Assembly: GCA_021299615.1 (NCBI GenBank)
Contig: JAJTHC010000185.1
Span: forward strand, 1-6,792
Direction of reading: 5' to 3'
Length of the DNA: 6,792 nucleotides
Source of the DNA: Vampirovibrionales bacterium
GTDB lineage: Bacteria; Cyanobacteriota; Vampirovibrionia; Vampirovibrionales; JAJTHC01
Of the stretch, positions 3,916 through 6,792 are shown in pieces. Under the pieces are notes generated by a model, which ran no database searches, had not been told where the DNA came from, and was given only the letters and a program-made list of their open reading frames with translations. Made by a program: the position numbers and the translations under genes. Every line of letters starts with the position of its first letter. Position 1 is the first letter of the stretch.

Positions 3916-6675
3916 ATGTTTTTGATCCGTACACGTATGTTTGTTTTGGGATTCTTGTGTTTGTATGCCTTAGGGGTAAATCGCTTGTATGCCAATGATA
4001 CTTTACCTTATACCTTTCACACGCTTGCTAATGGCTTGATGCTGGTGACGTATCAGGTGAAAGGCTCTCGTCAAGCGGTGGTGGATACGTGGTTTGGGGT
4101 GGGCAGTGCGAATGAATCCCCCACGTATAACGGGATGTCTCACTTTTTGGAGCATGTGATGTTTAAATCTGCGGAAGGCAAGCCGTCCTTTGATGTGGAA
4201 GTCGAAAAGTACGGAGGCTATACCAATGCCGCCACGTCTCGTGATTATACCCATTACTATTATGTGGTGCCTGCCACACAGCTCAAGCAAGCCTTGAGCT
4301 TACAACTTTCGATGCTTTTTGAACCTGCCTTGCCCACGCTTGCGGTCAAAGAAGAACAGCCTGTCGTACAAGAAGAAATCCGCCGAGCCAAAAATGCCCC
4401 CTTTAGAGCCTTATTCGACACGCTTTATAGCAAACTTTATGTCAGTTCCCCTACTATTGCTCAAACGATTGCAGGACCTGTGCCTCAAATCGCCAGCTTT
4501 GATGCCCCTAAAGTGCGTGACTATTACGGGCAGTATTACTTCCCCAAGTCTGCCAAGCTTTTGGTGGCGAGTCCTTATGAAAGCAAGCAAGTGCTGGATT
4601 GGGCAAATGCTTTTTTTGCTGGTAAGAGCATCCAATCGGGTCGAGCTATTTCGCCGATTACCGATAGCATTTCTTGGGAGACTTTATCACCCCAACTAGA
4701 AACCATCTACGCCCCTACGGTTCCTCTGCCGACAATCTTATGGGCGTTTCCTGAACCGCCTCAATCCGCCAGTATCAAGGAGCGTTTGGCGTTGGAATTG
4801 TATCTCTATTTGTTGGCAGGGCATGATGAAAGTGCTTTGAGCCAAGTCCTTTTGCATCAGGAAAATTACCCAGCCTATGCGGTTGGGGCGTCTTGGATGC
4901 GGCATCGTTTTGAAGGTTTTAGCTATATTTACGCCATGACGGAAGCCGAGCATTTAGCTTTGGCGAAACAGCGTATTCAAAGCGTTTTGAGCAATGAGTC
5001 TTGGCTTTCTTCCACAAAATTGTCCCAAGCGAAAAAAGCGATTAAATTGGCGTTGGCTCAAGAACGCAGTCAGCCAGCGTCTTACTTGAACGGCTTGGGT
5101 GAAGCGATCGTGCAAAATACGCAGGACGAGCGAAACGCCCAATTTGAAACCTTGAATGCCTTGACTTTGGATGATATAAAAGATGCTCACCAAGCTTTGC
5201 TTTTACGCCTGAAGCGTAAAACCGTAAGCCTATTGCTTCTGCCAGAAACGGCGAAGAAGACGACGCCTTCCGTCTTGAATCAATCGTCACGAAACTTAGC
5301 AGGCTTAACGCTTCAAACCCCTTCGCCTCAAGCGAATATGGCGAGAATGAAGCTGGCGACCTCTAAAGCGTCGATGCCCAATCTTAGATCGCTTCAGTTA
5401 ACCTCTATTGGAGGTTTTCAAGCGTATGAAAAGATCTTGCCAGCATCGGAACTTTTGGGCGTGGCGTGGCATTTCCCTTTGAACCAAAGCACCCTAAACG
5501 ATAAAACCGCCTTAGATCTTTTGAGTGCTTTATGGCTAAAAAGTCCTTTAAACGCTCAAAAAGCGGTCTCTATTCAAGCGTATTTGGATGACTTAGGCGT
5601 AACTGCAAGTTTTCGCTACGGCGAAGACGGCGTGAGTCTTTATTTTGAAACGACGCAGGATAACGTCACGGCGTTAGTCCAGGCTCAAACGGTCTTGTTG
5701 AAGGAAGCCCAAGGCTTTGTTTTTGACGAAAAAGCCTTTGAAAATGAACGTCAGCAAGCGATTAAATCGATCAAGCAATTGCCGAGCAATCCGCAAGGCT
5801 TCTTGCAAGCTCATGCTCAATCGATCTTGGGTAAGGGGATGGCTGTTGGGATTCAGTTGGACGAGGCGGAAAACGCCTTAAACGCCCTGACCTTTGAATC
5901 TGTGCAAGATGCTTGGCAGACCTTGTGGCAAAAAAGCCCTGTGGGGCTTGTGATGGCAGGACCTGAAGATGCTGTGACGGCTTTAAAAACGGGCATGGCT
6001 TTTTGTGGCGTCCTTAAAGGGCATTCGCCTGTTGTGGATGAAGCGATTCATCCTAGTGTCACGCTTAATCCAGTCGTTGCAAGCACCAAGCATGTGTTGA
6101 AGGCGGATCAAGAAACGAGCTGGTTCCTGTGGGGATGGACGCTTCCTTCGGTGCAAGACAAGGATATTCCTGCCTTACATTTGGTGCAAACCTATTTGGG
6201 GCAAGGCATGAGTGCCGTTTTGTTCCAAGAAGTGCGTGAAAAGCGAGGCTTGGCGTACGAAGTCAGCTCTTCGATGGACACTTACTTGCATCGTGGGATG
6301 ATGAGCTGGTACGCAGGCGTGAAGCCCGAAAATGTGGACAAAACAGAAGCGGTTTTTCAATCCGTACTCAACGATTTGAATACGACGCTTTTAAGCAAGC
6401 AAGCCCTCGATGCCTTGAAAATAAAACGTTTGGGGCGTTTTGATATTGCCTTAAACACCCCTGAACAGTGGACGACCTTTGCTGGACGCCTCTTGAATCA
6501 GGGACTGCCTTTGGGGTATATTGAAGATTACACCAAGCGTTTAAATGCGGTGACGCCGTCTGATTTTCAGCGAGTCGTGAAGACTTATTTAGGAAAATCA
6601 CCCACGTTACGCTTGAGTTTGGGAAAAGCACTTCAAACGAAAGAGATGAAAAAGGAAGCCCTTCCAAATGACTGA
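3916..6675 (+). CDS. Exported M16 family zinc metalloprotease, two-half form
   Basis: M16 (pitrilysin/insulinase) proteases enclose and degrade peptides. This 919-residue protein has four M16-type domains in two halves. An N-terminal signal peptide is visible: R5 and R7, a hydrophobic core at about 8-21, and likely cleavage after A26 (LYA-ND). The first half has the inverted zinc motif H76-F-L-E79-H80. The third ligand is probably E154 in VVQEEIRR, with E147 seven residues before it as in pitrilysin. YYGQYYFPKSAKLLV (203-217) marks domain 2. A linker follows at about 443-495. The second half (from about 496) lacks the zinc motif (LLSALW at 535-540) but keeps R774-EKRGLA-Y781, the conserved substrate-contact motif of the last domain. 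The layout and length resemble E. coli PqqL, but orthology is not shown. The ribosome binding site is AAAGGG at 3904-3909. Confidence 0.93.
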   Translation: MFLIRTRMFVLGFLCLYALGVNRLYANDTLPYTFHTLANGLMLVTYQVKGSRQAVVDTWFGVGSANESPTYNGMSHFLEHVMFKSAEGKPSFDVEVEKYGGYTNAATSRDYTHYYYVVPATQLKQALSLQLSMLFEPALPTLAVKEEQPVVQEEIRRAKNAPFRALFDTLYSKLYVSSPTIAQTIAGPVPQIASFDAPKVRDYYGQYYFPKSAKLLVASPYESKQVLDWANAFFAGKSIQSGRAISPITDSISWETLSPQLETIYAPTVPLPTILWAFPEPPQSASIKERLALELYLYLLAGHDESALSQVLLHQENYPAYAVGASWMRHRFEGFSYIYAMTEAEHLALAKQRIQSVLSNESWLSSTKLSQAKKAIKLALAQERSQPASYLNGLGEAIVQNTQDERNAQFETLNALTLDDIKDAHQALLLRLKRKTVSLLLLPETAKKTTPSVLNQSSRNLAGLTLQTPSPQANMARMKLATSKASMPNLRSLQLTSIGGFQAYEKILPASELLGVAWHFPLNQSTLNDKTALDLLSALWLKSPLNAQKAVSIQAYLDDLGVTASFRYGEDGVSLYFETTQDNVTALVQAQTVLLKEAQGFVFDEKAFENERQQAIKSIKQLPSNPQGFLQAHAQSILGKGMAVGIQLDEAENALNALTFESVQDAWQTLWQKSPVGLVMAGPEDAVTALKTGMAFCGVLKGHSPVVDEAIHPSVTLNPVVASTKHVLKADQETSWFLWGWTLPSVQDKDIPALHLVQTYLGQGMSAVLFQEVREKRGLAYEVSSSMDTYLHRGMMSWYAGVKPENVDKTEAVFQSVLNDLNTTLLSKQALDALKIKRLGRFDIALNTPEQWTTFAGRLLNQGLPLGYIEDYTKRLNAVTPSDFQRVVKTYLGKSPTLRLSLGKALQTKEMKKEALPND

Positions 6676-6792
6676 TGCGTGTCGAGTTCATGTGCCTGCT
6701 ACATCCGCCAATTTGGGCGTGGGGTTTGATACCTTTGGCTTGGCGTTGAATCTGTGGAATACGTTTCACATTAAACGTCTCCCTGAAGGCGA
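6668..6792 (+). CDS. thrB: Homoserine kinase, N-terminal part (runs off the window)
   Basis: Homoserine kinase phosphorylates homoserine with ATP in the threonine pathway, in the cytoplasm. Only the first 41 residues are present. They read MTDACRVHVPATSANLGVGF followed by DTFGLALNLWN. The VPATSANLGVGFD block (residues 9-21) with the following GLALNLWN is the N-terminal GHMP-kinase pattern most typical of ThrB. Another GHMP kinase cannot be fully excluded from so short a piece. The ATG at 6668 overlaps the protease gene by 8 nt, and AAGGA at 6652-6656, 11 nt upstream, may serve as its ribosome binding site. Translation is therefore likely coupled to the protease. Confidence 0.88.
   Translation, partial: MTDACRVHVPATSANLGVGFDTFGLALNLWNTFHIKRLPEG

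Noticed and set aside
4319..4699. A 126-codon open frame in another + frame within the protease gene, and several minus-strand frames across 4003-6769.
   Set aside because: They are shadows of the protease frame: no family resemblance, and they lie entirely or mostly within a well-supported gene.
5401..6675. Second half of the protease read as a separate broken protease, because it lacks HxxEH.
   Set aside because: Two-half M16 proteases normally carry one active and one degenerate half, and the reading frame is continuous with a normal linker.

Overview
The window is a stretch of the S10/spc ribosomal-protein cluster of a bacterium, followed by an unrelated two-gene unit. Every gene is on the + strand. 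The cell envelope is probably of the Gram-negative type, because the large protease at the right starts with a Sec-type signal peptide and belongs to a family often found in the periplasm. Several ribosomal proteins read like those of Cyanobacteria and their non-photosynthetic relatives. Examples are L14 with the segment PNMPVKKSDVV, L16 with EPGWITSRQIEAARR, and L18 with HIYVQAIDDVAG. The zinc-type S14 encoded inside the cluster is not what I expect of photosynthetic cyanobacteria, so a non-photosynthetic sister lineage (Vampirovibrionia/Melainabacteria type) is my best but unproven guess.

Layout: positions 1-45 are the last codons of rpsC. A 74-nt gap follows with a good sigma70-type promoter, and then ten ribosomal-protein genes in the standard order: rplP, rpmC, rpsQ, rplN, rplX, rplE, rpsN, rpsH, rplF and rplR (120-3833). 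They are spaced by -1 to 75 nt and most have clear Shine-Dalgarno sequences. Immediately after rplR there is a strong intrinsic terminator (3864-3900). The genes normally next in spc operons (rpsE, often rpmD, then rplO and secY) are not there.

The right part holds a 919-residue exported M16 zinc protease with two M16 halves (3916-6675). Its last 8 nt overlap the start of a homoserine kinase gene (thrB), which runs off the window. The protease and thrB look translationally coupled, although their functions are not obviously related.

The ribosomal genes jointly supply the mid-assembly proteins of both subunits (S3, S17, S14, S8; L16, L29, L14, L24, L5, L6, L18). The points most worth a second look are the early end of the spc operon after rplR, an unusually compact L24, an internal promoter before rplP, a hairpin in the rpsN-rpsH gap, and the protease-thrB coupling. 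I see no mobile element, CRISPR array, tRNA or rRNA. The longest stretch without a gene is 82 nt, so there is no large intergenic region to describe.
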